Assembly: GCA_037962975.1 (NCBI GenBank)
Contig: CM075669.1
Coordinates: 194,316,501 to 194,380,500 of the forward strand
Length of the DNA stretch: 64,000 nt
From: Clitoria ternatea
Taxonomy: Eukaryota; Streptophyta; Magnoliopsida; Fabales; Fabaceae
Direction of reading: 5' to 3'
A program made the translations under genes and the position numbers. This document shows positions 11,255 to 22,400 of the stretch, one piece after another. Position 1 is the first letter of the stretch, and the number at the start of each line of letters is the position of its first letter. Under the pieces are notes generated by a model. That model had not been told where the DNA came from and did not search any database. It saw only the letters and a program-made list of their open reading frames with translations.

Positions 11255-13864
11255 ATGTCAGCTAAGTTCCATGTTTCTTCCCCTCTCCTCTTTCGCATCA
11301 GACACCTCTCTTTCAACTCATTCTCCCACTACTCCACACACTACCATTCCACTCATTACTTCACCCAGTTCCTTCCTTCCCCCTCCTCCAATCTCAAACC
11401 CTTTAACACACTCAACCCCAGGGAACGCCGAATACTCCTCCTAGGCTTATCCACCATTATCAAAACCCAACAAGGTTTCCTTCTCAAGGCCTTCTCCCTC
11501 CGTTTTTGTCCCTTCTTTCTCGTTAACATCATGAAGCTTCTGGAAACACGAAACGCCGCTTTTGCCTTCTTTAAATTAGCCTTCGCCGACGCCGCCGGCC
11601 CCGATTCTGATGAGATCGTTCGCCTGAGCTGCGTCGCCGCACACGTTCTGGCGGCCGAGAGGCTTCACCTCCTTGCACAGGACGTCGTTTCATGGGTAAT
11701 TGCCAGGGTTGGGACTGTTAGAAGCAAGGAAATGGTGGAGTTCATGTGGAGCAATCATGCTTTGTATGAGTCTGATTTCTCCGTGTTGAATACGCTCATG
11801 CGTGGTTTTTTGAATGTGGGCATGACTTTTGAGGCGTTAGAGGTTTTGAATAAAATGAGGATTGTTGGTGTTAGGCCTGGTTTGTCTTCCACTACAATTC
11901 TTATTAAGTTGTTGCTTAGGGTTGGTGATTTTGATAGTGTGTGGAGGTTGTTTAAGGATATGATTCGGAAAGGGCCTTGTCCTTCCAATATCACGTTTAA
12001 CGTGATGATTTGGGGGTTTTGTAGACAGCAGAAGGTAACAATAGCGGAAAGCTTGTTGCATTTGATGCCTAAGTTTATGTGCAATCCTGATGTTTTTGGG
12101 TATAATGTTGTTATTAATGATTACTGCGTTAGGGGAAGGACTGCAGTGGCTGTTGATTGGCTGCATTTTATGATGAAGAGTGGTTGGGAACCGAGCGTTG
12201 CCACGTTTAACACCATTATGCATGCCCTTTGCAGGGAAGGGAATGTGGTGGAAGCAAGGAAGCTCTTTGATGAGATTCATGATGTGGGGATTACGCCGAA
12301 TGTGGTGATATATAATACAATGATGGATGGATATGTCAAGGCAAGGGAGGTTGGTCAAGCTAGCATGCTTTATGAAGAAATGAGGACTAGAGGCATTTCT
12401 CCTGATTGTGTGACTTTTAATATTTTGGTTGGGGGACATTTTAAGTATGGGAGGAAAGAGGATTGGAACAGGTTGTTAAAAGATTCAATAGTTTCAGGAT
12501 TCTTTCCGGATAGTTCGCTGTATGATGTGACAGTGTCATGGCTGTGTTGGGCTGGAAAACTTGATGAGAGCATGAAATTGTTGCAAGATTTATTTGAAAA
12601 GGGAGTAACTATTAGTGTTGTTGCTTTTAACGCATTAATAGGAGCCTTTAGCAGGGCAGGTTTAGAAGACAGAGCTTTTGAAGTCTATCATATTATGGTC
12701 AAATGTGGTTTCACTCCTTCATCATCCACATGTAATTCTTTGCTTATGGGTTTGTGTAGGAAAGGGAGGCTGCAAGAAGCCAGGATGCTTTTGTATAGGA
12801 TGTTAGAGAAGGGGTTCCCCCTCAACAAAGTGGCTTACACTGTGCTTTTGGATGGATATTTCAAGATGAATGATCTGGATGGGGCTCAATTTCTTTGGGA
12901 GGAAATGAAAGAAAGAGGTATATGTCCAGATGCTGTTGCATTTACAGTCTTAATAGATGGACTTTCTAAAGCTGGTAATGTTGAGGAGGCATATGAAGTG
13001 TTCTTAGAAATGTTAGCTATAGGTTTTATTCCTAATAATTTTGCTTACAATTCTTTGATTCATGGGCTCTGCAATTGTGGGAGGATGACTGAAGCATTAA
13101 ATTTGCAGAAACAAATGAGGCAAAAAGGCCTTCTTCCTGACACTTTCACCTTCAATATCATCATAGGTGGGTTTTGTAGACAGGGTAAAATGAGGTCTGC
13201 TATTAGTACATTTCTTGACATGCACCAGATTGGTTTGATGCCAGATATTTTCACATTTAACACATTAATTGGAGGATACTGTAAGGCATTTGACATGGTT
13301 GGTGCAGTTGAGGTTGTTAATAAAATGCACACATGTGGGCTTGATCCAGATGTCACAACCTATAATATACATATGCATGGTTACTGCAGTGTTCGAAAAA
13401 TGAATCAAGCAGTTACCATATTGGATCAACTCATCTCTGCTGGTATTGTTCCAGACACTGTGACATACAACACTATACTTAGTGGTATTTGTAGTGATAT
13501 ATTGGATCGTGCTATAGTTCTTACTGCAAAATTACTTAAGATGGGTTTCACTCCAAACGTCATAACTGTCAATATATTGTTGTCTCACTTTTGCAAGCAG
13601 GGGATGCCAGAGAAGGCCTTACTATGGGGTCAAAAGTTAAGGGAGATTTGCTTTGATTTTGATGAAGCCTCCTATAAAATACTGGACCAAGCTTACCATT
13701 TGATACAGGACGATGTTGAACTTGTGAGAGGAACATATGAAAAGGCCCTTTTTTTGGATTTTCTAATGTACATTACATTTGACTATTTTTCAAGAAATAG
13801 ACCACAGAAGATAGCAAAGGAGAATAATTTAAAGTTGATAGCAAGTCAATTTGTTGCTTTATGA
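11255..13864 (+). CDS. P-class pentatricopeptide repeat protein, probably organellar
   Basis: This is an intronless, uninterrupted ORF. PPR proteins bind organelle RNA in a sequence-specific way and act in processing, stability, translation or splicing. From the Met at 11,255 (869 residues) the start is MSAKFHVSSPLLFRIRHLSF, rich in Ser, Arg and hydrophobics and almost free of acids, as in a mitochondrial or plastid transit peptide. The frame is open back to a Met at 11,168 (898 residues), but that would bury the transit-like segment, so I prefer 11,255. About 18 to 19 consecutive 35-residue repeats run from roughly residue 175 to 810, each with the P-type pattern (VTFN.LI.G.C..G....A......M...G..PD). 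No E, DYW or SMR domain follows; the last about 50 residues are non-repeat. It is the only intact host gene in the window. The RNA target cannot be read by eye. Confidence 0.93.
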   Translation: MSAKFHVSSPLLFRIRHLSFNSFSHYSTHYHSTHYFTQFLPSPSSNLKPFNTLNPRERRILLLGLSTIIKTQQGFLLKAFSLRFCPFFLVNIMKLLETRNAAFAFFKLAFADAAGPDSDEIVRLSCVAAHVLAAERLHLLAQDVVSWVIARVGTVRSKEMVEFMWSNHALYESDFSVLNTLMRGFLNVGMTFEALEVLNKMRIVGVRPGLSSTTILIKLLLRVGDFDSVWRLFKDMIRKGPCPSNITFNVMIWGFCRQQKVTIAESLLHLMPKFMCNPDVFGYNVVINDYCVRGRTAVAVDWLHFMMKSGWEPSVATFNTIMHALCREGNVVEARKLFDEIHDVGITPNVVIYNTMMDGYVKAREVGQASMLYEEMRTRGISPDCVTFNILVGGHFKYGRKEDWNRLLKDSIVSGFFPDSSLYDVTVSWLCWAGKLDESMKLLQDLFEKGVTISVVAFNALIGAFSRAGLEDRAFEVYHIMVKCGFTPSSSTCNSLLMGLCRKGRLQEARMLLYRMLEKGFPLNKVAYTVLLDGYFKMNDLDGAQFLWEEMKERGICPDAVAFTVLIDGLSKAGNVEEAYEVFLEMLAIGFIPNNFAYNSLIHGLCNCGRMTEALNLQKQMRQKGLLPDTFTFNIIIGGFCRQGKMRSAISTFLDMHQIGLMPDIFTFNTLIGGYCKAFDMVGAVEVVNKMHTCGLDPDVTTYNIHMHGYCSVRKMNQAVTILDQLISAGIVPDTVTYNTILSGICSDILDRAIVLTAKLLKMGFTPNVITVNILLSHFCKQGMPEKALLWGQKLREICFDFDEASYKILDQAYHLIQDDVELVRGTYEKALFLDFLMYITFDYFSRNRPQKIAKENNLKLIASQFVAL

Positions 13865-15234
13865 AGTTGATTGTTTCATCTTTCTATTATCCTTATCTTC
13901 CAATTTTTTTGCAATCACGAGAACAATAAGTTGCACCCCATGGCTACATGAAGATTACATAAAATATGTGGTTATGAATTGCTTTTGGCACAAACTGTAA
14001 GACATGAAGGAGGGATTGATAACCTTTTTCTAAGGTGAAGATTATTGGTTGTTACTATCTAGTCTGGAGTGATTTTATGTGTATTTCTCCAGGAAGGATC
14101 ACAGAAACTATCCTTTTAGAGGACTGCAGAGGAAGTGTGTTTGATCCTGTGATTTTGAGGCCTTGAGAAGTCTGGGATACTGAAATGTGATTGAAGCTGC
14201 CGGGTTGCAAGCAAAGGAGAATGTTTTGTAAGTATTATAATTATAAATTAAAACATAAATGTATGTACATCTAGAAAAATTATGATATCAAATCTTGCTT
14301 ATGCCTGCCTGCCTTCTCTTTTTAGGATGTGTTGCTGAGGCTGTATTGCACACTGGGGGTATTTAAGATTTGATAATTTTTTATGTGGGGTGGGGGCACT
14401 AAAAGGAAGTTGTGGTTTTGTTGATTTGTGGATTGAAAGATTTAACATTGTTAAAAACTGAATCTCCCAAAAGTTTAAGCAATAAGGTGAAAGGTCAACA
14501 GAGGTTTTATAGTTTTAATAAATGATTGAGGAAGCTCACCTGTCTGCTTGATTTATTATTTGTCATGTTACTGAATGATTGCAAGATAAATTCAAAAACA
14601 AATATTGATTTCTTGTGTTAATAGTGTTTGATAGGAAATTACTAGAAATCTAGAGTGAAACCAGGCATTGTAACCTTTTGTCTTGCGGAAAACTGGAAAA
14701 AACTAGGTTGTATCTTTGATTTCCTTGGTGAGGAAAATGTTTAACTGGGAAATCAATGACTAACAACTTTGTTTCTCAATTTTCAGAGTTCACCAGGTAG
14801 CCAGGGAAAAGCAAACAAATGAATGTGGGGGAGTTTATACAGTTATATGAGAGTTTCTTACAATTGTCTTCTTTTCACTATAATATCAATATAAATTTTT
14901 GAAAAGCAACTTAATAGTTAACTGTGAGAGAGAACCAAATATATTTCTATTTTATATGCTTTTTGTTTTCATCTTGTCTTGAAGAAATTCCATTGTTACT
15001 TTGGTTTGAGTTTTTATTGATATGTTGAGTTTGACCAATTTGGTTTTAAACCAGTACTCTAACAGAACATATGCATAGTTTAAGGAAAATGTCAGTTTTG
15101 ACTTCCTAATTTAGCTGCTGTATAACTCTGGTTGTGAGTGTAAAGTGTCCCATATCATGTCATAATAAATTAGTGCCAATTTTTCCTTGACGAGCCTACT
15201 AACCATGGTTTTGGATTTTTTTCTTTTTAAATTG
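13865..15234. other. 3' flank of the PPR gene, probably including its 3' UTR
   Basis: No ORF of note is present. Sequence composition stays gene-like (mixed base content, no retroelement similarity). A GT-rich donor-like site (TTTTGTAAGTATT, about 14,223) and a TTTTCAG near 14,781 could mark a spliced 3' UTR, but this is weak and would need transcripts. Confidence 0.35.
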
Positions 15235-15450
15235 AAGTAGCTTTTTAAGGTGAAAGGAAGCCTTGGTGCAACAGTTAGATTTGCTCTTATGTGAATAAGA
15301 GGTCACACGTTTGAGTTATGAAATCAGTCTCTTGCAATTTTGCAATGCAAGGTAATGCCTATAGTCCATAATGGGTCTGTCCCTTCCCTGTAAACCCCAG
15401 GATGGGAGCTTATAATACTAAAATTATTCTTTTTTAAGTAGCTTTTTAAG
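15235..15450. repeat. 15-bp target duplication pair of the SINE
   Basis: AAGTAGCTTTTTAAG is found at 15,235-15,249 and again at 15,436-15,450, an exact match flanking the SINE. The length is typical for LINE-mediated insertion. Confidence 0.92.
15250..15435 (+). mobile_element. Au-type SINE (tRNA-derived), 186 bp
   Basis: The order of motifs matches the angiosperm Au SINE: GCCTTGGTGCAAC near the start (box A region), GAGGTCACACGTTTGAGTT (box B region, from about 15,298), CTCTTGCA, AATGCAAGGTAATGCC, GGTCTGTCCCTTCCCTG, and GGGAGCTTA followed by a T-rich end. Box B departs from the GGTTCGA core (ACGTTTGAG), so pol III activity is doubtful. Perfect 15-bp duplications flank it. It lies in the region downstream of the PPR stop codon in the same orientation. 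Confidence 0.88.
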
Positions 15451-16519
15451 ACCATTAGCACCGCTGTATGTGGCTCGTGCACCCTCCGCAAAAGCCATTT
15501 TCACTAAAACCAGTCTAGAAAAGGTTATTACTTCCAATTCTGCTGTGAGCTTCACTTTTAGTATTAATTATTGTCCTCTGTTTACAATACGTTGGAAGCA
15601 TTATCTTCCCCACAATTCTCTCAGCCTAAAACTCCATCTTTTCACTTTCTTTAGAGTTGATAAAATGCTGAAGATCCTAGTGAGACAGGATAATATGCCC
15701 GCACCATTTTTTCCCGTTGTCTCAAATTAGTACTATACTACCATATTGTAGCAGTCTCCTCTTAATTGAGTTGAAGTATAAAATCACAGAGACATCTGTG
15801 CAGTGTATTGGGATATTTCATTCATGGATCTAAATATCAAGATTTGTTTATGATAAAGCTGTTGTTTTCTCAAATTTGTAGGCTTATCTTTCATGGTAAA
15901 TTTATTGAGATCAATCTGACTGTTTCCTATGTGAAAGTGAATTGACCAACAAATTTAGAATATCAAAATTGAAGTCCAAGATGTATGTTGGAACTAAGTT
16001 TGGCTCTGGGCTTTCTACATTTCAGATATTCGAAGACAAGGAGGCTGAGAAAAATGTGGCCATAGCCAAGGCAATAATCTCGATGCTCAAGTGCTCATAA
16101 GAGAAGTGAGCATTAAAAAATGATGACCGTGAAAGAAAAGTTTAGAAGCAAGTGGCAGTGTGCGGAATTATGAGGCAATACTGAAAGGTTGGGACTTGAG
16201 CGGGAGGTTGCAGGCCATTCTAATGTTGTAATGTCAAAGTAGCAGAACTAGGTGGTGCCTTCAAATGAGGTGCATGGGAAAATTAAATTCAAAAAGAAAG
16301 GAAAGGAAGAGGAAGAAGCTTCCGAGATGAAAGCAAGATAAATAGTTGGAGTCTGGATTAATCGTGGTGACCAAAGTAACGGAGAGGGATAAAACAAGGC
16401 AAGAAAACGAAAGGAAGGTTCAGAAAAAGCTCGCTTCAATCGAGTTAAACATTAATGAGCTTTTTTGCTGGGTTTTTTTTGGTGACTTTTGAGATAATTT
16501 GATCATGGTTTGATATATA
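15451..16519. other. Intergenic, no gene recognised
   Basis: Short ORFs at 15,470 and 16,248 show no domain and no conserved composition. A purine-rich stretch at 16,270-16,440 explains the minus-strand ORF there. Nothing else is seen. Confidence 0.35.
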
Positions 16520-16803
16520 CTACCTCCGGTTTCAAATATAAGCAAATATACCTAACTTCACACATATTAAGAATAGTAGTTGGAGGTAGTTATTTACATT
16601 AATGTTACCACATATTTGATTTAATTTTCTAAAATACCCTTAGTATCATTTATTACATAAAGAATTAGTTGCCTTGGAAATATATATGATGAGGACATAT
16701 TTGGTAAACAAGCATTTAATAACATTGGGAAAGTCTAATTTTGCTTATATTAAGGGACCAAAAAATTCCACTAAAATTTGCTTATATTTGGAACCGGAGG
16801 TAG
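16520..16803. mobile_element. Stowaway-type (Tc1/mariner) MITE, 284 bp
   Basis: Terminal inverted repeats begin CTACCTCCGGTTTCAAATAT at the left and end with the complement of CTACCTCCGGTTCCAAATAT at the right, one mismatch in the first 20. Both ends are flanked by TA (16,518-16,519 and 16,804-16,805), as expected for Tc1/mariner. The end sequence CTACCTCCG resembles the classical Stowaway end. There is no coding capacity. Confidence 0.92.
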
Positions 16804-16812
16804 TATTATTTT

Positions 16813-16875
16813 CCCTATAATTTATCTTGATTTTAGTTTTAATCCGTGTAGTTTGTTCTAAAATAAATTATAGGG
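16813..16875. repeat. Small hairpin with 13-bp perfect arms
   Basis: CCCTATAATTTAT at 16,813-16,825 is exactly complementary to ATAAATTATAGGG at 16,863-16,875, with a 37-nt loop. It sits 9 bp after the Stowaway element. It could be the end of another small MITE, but no target duplication is evident. Confidence 0.6.
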
Positions 16876-17940
16876 ACAAAAATTGTATTTAATTTATAAG
16901 TTTTGTTGATGTCAGCCTAGGGTTGAGCTTAAAGTGTGTATGAAAAAAAAGGAAAATGTAAGATCAATTTTGGTGATCTATATACGTCTTGTAAGAAGCA
17001 CTATTGTACCACTACCTAATGTAATCACCACCATCTGTTGTTATTTTGAGGAATATTGATGAGTAAACAAAGTGAGAAGGAATATGGGAAGAGGATTGAG
17101 AGGTTGGTAGCTATAGGGAAGAGGAGAGGGAGGTTTACAATCATGGGAAGGAGGCAGAGAAGATGACGAAAAAGTTAATAATGTTAATGAAAAATCTTTT
17201 AAAATAATGTAAAAGACTTGAGGATGATAAAAAAATTAAATCAAAGACTTAAAAACGAAACAGGATAAGCGAGCATTTTTATCTTTATAAGAGGAGTATT
17301 TTTCTAGTATACAATAAAATTACTGCAGTTGAACTAAGACCTAGTGGAGTGGACGAGTAAACAGTACAAGTAAAATAAATTATTTATCCAAAGTTATGTA
17401 AATAATATTAAGAAATTAGATTTATTTTCTTTTTCTTAAAAACAAAGAAATAAAATATGAAAAAACATAGTCAGCACATAAAAATTTAACATGGAAAACT
17501 TTAAAATCGGAGAAAACGTATGGGACAAACTCCAAAAATTGTTTCACTTATAACCAGGATAATTCCAATATCCTCCTTACACTTTTTTATACCAAAAATA
17601 CAAAATATAATGTTTCCTAGTAAAATTCACTTCTATTCTAGTACTACTAGTTTAGCATAAATGAGCTATAGACAGATACCCAAACTTGGTATATTTATCT
17701 AACACTCTTAGGATTTACTCATTGTCTCATAGCTCCCACTCTTGTTCTTTTCTTTTGCTTCAAATTGCATCCTCCCAATTCCAATTGCTTCTATTTATAG
17801 GTATATAAAGCAATGTGAAAGCAAGTGATTTTTCAAAGAGTCCAATTAATCCACTGAAAAACATGGTTGAAAACTTCAACCTTCAACCATACACATTAAT
17901 GCATTTGGCTGGACTCTATAATTCTCCCCTTCAGCCAAAG
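16876..17940. other. AT-rich intergenic sequence
   Basis: No gene is recognised. A TATA-like TATTTATAGGTATATAAAG at 17,792-17,810 suggests an LTR or promoter remnant, but no boundary can be supported. Confidence 0.3.
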
Positions 17941-18715
17941 GGAAAATAATCTTGGATCTCGTACGTTCTCCTTCAAGTGGAAACTTCTCGATACCAGAAC
18001 TCCAACATGAGTCCTTCATCAACTTCGCTTTCATTGTCTACATTGATAATCACTAATACCATTATGATCCGGTCTTGATATCGGCTTAGGGGCAATACAA
18101 TAATTTGACCATAATTCGTCATCCAGGACCAATATCCCATATAGCTTAGTATCACAACACCGACATTCTTGTATCATGTGGTCCTTAAACTGACCTCGGT
18201 ATGAGCCATCCTTTCAAGACTGAAAAGTCAGAATTGACCTATACATCAACGTGTTAAACAAGTAACCTACAAAGTGATTAATTGGTAGGTAGAGTCGTTT
18301 GGAAACGTCTCTTTTATGTGTCAGCCTTTCTAGATGGATCAAAATAATACTGACATAATGTACAGGAAACTTCATAATTAAGAAGGCTCTTCCACTACCT
18401 CCAGGTATAAATACTCATGCATCAATGTAACAAAGATAGAACATTCTCTCCATAACTCACGCTTGAGCTCTAATATTCCTTTTGAATATTCACTGACTTG
18501 AGTGTTGGAGTGTCCTTGCAGATAACACCTGCTTTCGTCCTACAACGCGTAAGGCTAGTGGTTTGGTACGAGGAATCATTCCACGACCTTTATTTCCCAC
18601 TAGAATAGAGGATATAATGTCAGATCCCCACTAGATCGGTGTAAAATCTAAGCTTATAAACATCATTAAAGACTGTCCCGAGGCCGTTCCTTGCACCCCA
18701 GTCCAGACCAGTTCA
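17941..18715 (+). repeat. Tat/Ogre-lineage 5' LTR (3' part; start uncertain)
   Basis: The right end is fixed by the primer-binding site that follows at 18,717. The text ACTTGAGTGTTGGAGTGTCC then TTGCAGATAACACC (about 18,497-18,530) is the typical U5 wording of Tat/Ogre LTRs. A TATA box (GTATAAATACTC, about 18,403) lies about 90 bp upstream. The left limit was not found and is arbitrary. Confidence 0.6.
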
Positions 18716-18716
18716 T

Positions 18717-18736
18717 TGGCATGCCCGGTGGGACCT
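18717..18736 (+). other. Primer-binding site of the second Tat remnant
   Basis: TGGCATGCCCGGTGGGACC directly follows the LTR end and resembles the TGGCGCC...GTGGG PBS context of Tat/Ogre elements. The usual TGGCGCCC has changed to TGGCATGCCC. Confidence 0.55.
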
Positions 18737-19490
18737 GTAAATTTTTAGTCCCATATTCGCATCTCTAAGTTAACCTTTCATAGAGGAAAGAGTTCCTAAA
18801 GGGCATGTGGAAGATCTTATATTTTTGGAGCCAAAGCTTCTTACCTTTGATAACCCTAGCGTATCCGCTAAGAAGATAGTCCCAGTGACAATGGAACCCT
18901 AGGCACTTATCAAAAGATCACTGAACTTTTAGAGGGGTTGAAGATTGTGTAAGTTTTCTCTTCTGTTGAGCACCCCCAAACTAATGAGCAAGTCGAGGTG
19001 GTGAATTGAGAAATTTTGAAGGGGCTGAAGAAACGCCTAGGTGAGGTAAAGGGAGATTGGACAAATTAACTCTGTCACTATTGTGGGTGTACAGATCTAC
19101 TCCCTATTCATCAACTACTAAGTCATCATTCTGGTTGACATACGGGGGTTGAAGCCATGATTCCAGTCAAGCTTTAGACGTCTTTGCTAGGGTCCAACAT
19201 TTTCGTGTTGAGAACAACAAGGAGAACTTGTTGAATGAGTTGGATGTGATTGGTGAGCTCAGAGAAGAAGTCTTTATCCGGGATCAAGCGATTAAAGCTA
19301 AGGCCCCAGTCCGGTACAACAAACCGGTCTCAGAACGGCGTTTTGAAGTAGGAGACTTGGTGTTACGACGTACCAGGATTGGAAATAAGTTCCCATACCA
19401 AGGCAAGTTAGCACCCACTTAGGAAGGTCCCTACCGCATCTCTAAGGTATTAGGTAAGGGAACTTACCGCCTTAAATGTTTGGATGGGAC
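18737..19490 (+). pseudogene. Tat-lineage internal remnant: leader joined to integrase tail
   Basis: After the PBS only about 200 bp of leader remain before integrase text begins near 18,950 (SVEHPQTNEQVEVVN, the third catalytic-acid region). It continues through KGLKKRLGEVKGDW and the C-terminal module (RRFEVGDLVLRRTRIGNKF, about 19,340-19,395). Nearly all of gag, protease, RT and RNase H have been deleted. Several stops break the frame. The C-terminal wording is close to the remnant at 4,633-4,840, so both belong to one lineage. The frame is cut at 19,490 by the solo LTR. Confidence 0.85.
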
Positions 19491-22400
19491 TGTGGCGTCC
19501 TAAATTCGCTATTCGGTATTATGGATATCGACTTCTAATTAATGAAAAGTAGAGAGAATTTTTTTTTTCACGTTTATTTCGACACTCAATTAAGGCACAC
19601 CACAATTCAAGACTTATAATGAATACCCTAGATCTAATTAGAAACCAACCCATATATGAAGATATGAGAAGGTGAAAGCTAAGCAAGTACCTAATTAACT
19701 TTGTCAATATACAAGATTGTCATTCCTTAATTCCTCTGTTACTCATATTGGTCATTAATTCTTCAAATTCAAGGCACATGCTCTTAGCCACACTCTAATA
19801 GCCTAATAGTCATAATCATGAGTATCCACAATAAATTTTCCAAGAATCTACAGAAGTGACAATATCATCCATACATGCTAATAAGTCATCAATTTTCGCC
19901 TCTTGTCTACTAGTCCTCTTTATACACTCTTAACTAGAAGTAAAACATCACATTATCTCATCCTACACTCCATACACCAATTATGTAAGAAAAATTCAGC
20001 ATTGTACTTACATAATTTAAAACCTCATAAATCCATTCCATAACTACATCCATGCAACATGCATAATATCATGACTCAAACTCAACTTTCATGCATAATA
20101 ACTTCATTCATAAAGGTTTGTAATCACCAACCTCCAACATACTAACAAGGTCATAACTCAATCTCTACATCCAAATATATCACAAATAATCTAACAAACT
20201 CATTCAAAATTCCAAGAACCTAGGCATTTACACCAATAGTCAAGCTATACAAAAATAATGCCTATACACGATAAATTCTACCAAGAATTTAAATCATCAT
20301 TTTCAAAAAGATTACCGGCCAAGACAAACAATGTACCCTCTTCACACCAAGCCGCCCCTCCAAAGAGAGCATCACTCCTCCAATCCAACCTACATCACAA
20401 GGCTAAAATGAACAACATGAAGAGTGAGTATATTTTCTCAATGATGAGCAATTATAATGATAAGTCATGCATAGTGAAGCAATCATACATATTTACCTTC
20501 AATATATCCAATCTCATTGATACAACATAGATACTATAATTAGACAATCAATACATACAACATACGCCATAAATGCCAACTCATGCTAAAAAGCCTTAAG
20601 TATCATTCCCTTGTCACCAACAATGGACATCACTATATTTTCATATTAGCCAACAACACTAACATCATTACCCAATTCAAGAACTCATAAGTCATAATCA
20701 TTCTAGGCACTCAAATTCACATGCCATGTACTCACAAATAATGCATATGCTATTCAATACGTAATGCATATGCAATGAGACCAACTTATATAATTTTATT
20801 TTCTCACCATGTGCATATTCCACTCATGTGACTACAACCACGCATAGTTGTTTAATATTTAGAACCAACGCAAGGTTTCCTTTTCAAGATCAACGCAAGA
20901 TCAATAAAACATGTCACATGGTATACACTACGACCACGCATAGTCATTTATAAAATCAACCAACGCGAGGTTGTTATTCTCAAGATCAACGCAAGATCAT
21001 TATTAATCGCACATGAGATATGCTATGCATGTCACAAGATGTAAGAAGTGCACATGATGGTCTTAATATCTCACATAATCCCACTTCATTATCATATACA
21101 AGCCAAAGGGGCACATCAAAGTATATCACCACCACAATCATCAATTTATCACCAATGTAATTCAAGAGTCCTACTTTACACACTTGTCACACATAACAAC
21201 AATAGAATCAACCAAGGCCAATATGCAATTATACATCACACATACATACATTATCAACACTAAGGTCATGCATTTAGAAAATAAACTCCTCTCCTACCTC
21301 AAGAGAAGTATTCCATAGGGTTGGAAGAGTTGGATGGTCCTGCTTCACCGGAACGGTCAAAGCCTACATTTTTGATAAGTACAATGCTACATCAAACATT
21401 ACTCTATCATTAAATCAATGTTAACAACTAGGTATTATTTTAGAGATACATAAATACATTCATGTATGTGAAACTTGTCATGTTTTATGCCTTCTCCATC
21501 TTGGAGGTTTGGAATTTAAGTTATCCTTATCACACTTTTCCAATTTCTTAAGGATTTGAATTCACCATTAGTAATTAATTAAAATTTAAAGTGTTATCCA
21601 TTAGGCTCTCTAAAGCCTTAAGCAATTTGAAAACTTCATTATGTTTCATTTTTAATAGTTTCCCTTTAGAAGGCATAAGTCCTTCATCACTAAGTAATTC
21701 AAGTAAATTTTGTTCTTTATCCCCTTAAGACAACTAATTGTCATTATTAATCTTTAAATATTTAAGTGTCCTATTATAAGCCTTTGGAATCTCCCCTTAT
21801 TCATAATGATTTTCTATTATTACCAATCACAAGTAACACTCCAAAACCATGGTCATTTCTAATTTTATATCATGACTTAAATTCTCTACTCTACTTATAT
21901 GACCAAGTCACTTATCCTTACAACAACATTCTCTAGGTTTAACTAGTAGCCTTTTTATGCCTAATATAATCCAATGATATTTTCTAGGCCAACAATCCAA
22001 TCATATTTTCTAGGCCAACAATCTTTTCTTTCAAGTTTAATGGTTCATGCTCTTCACCTAATTCTTCACCAACATTATACTTTTTCCTACCTCTTTTACT
22101 TATTGACCAATCTAATTCTTAAGTAACTCTTACTAACATTCTCTCAACTCCATAATTATTTTCTTAAGTTCTAATATGCTCTAACAAGATTCTCTAATCC
22201 CATAACATGCCTAATTCTCATTAATCCTTTATGCCCTTCACTTAAGTCATCTCACATTCTACTCTTTGTCAACCAACAATTATCTAACACCAATTCTAAT
22301 TGATAACCCACATCTAACAAGAATTTTCAAGCCCATTAACAAGGTCATCACATTTATGAACCCATTCTTGTCACTTGCCATTTTTCCTACTTCAAGGGAA

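Noticed and set aside
11755..12439. Minus-strand ORFs of 109 and 200 residues
   Set aside because: They are shadows of the PPR gene on the opposite strand, with no independent motif.
15250..15435. Functional tRNA gene
   Set aside because: The tRNA-like boxes belong to an Au SINE; no cloverleaf or anticodon stem is preserved.
15470..15730. ORF of 86 residues after the SINE
   Set aside because: No domain, no promoter context and composition like the surrounding intergenic DNA.
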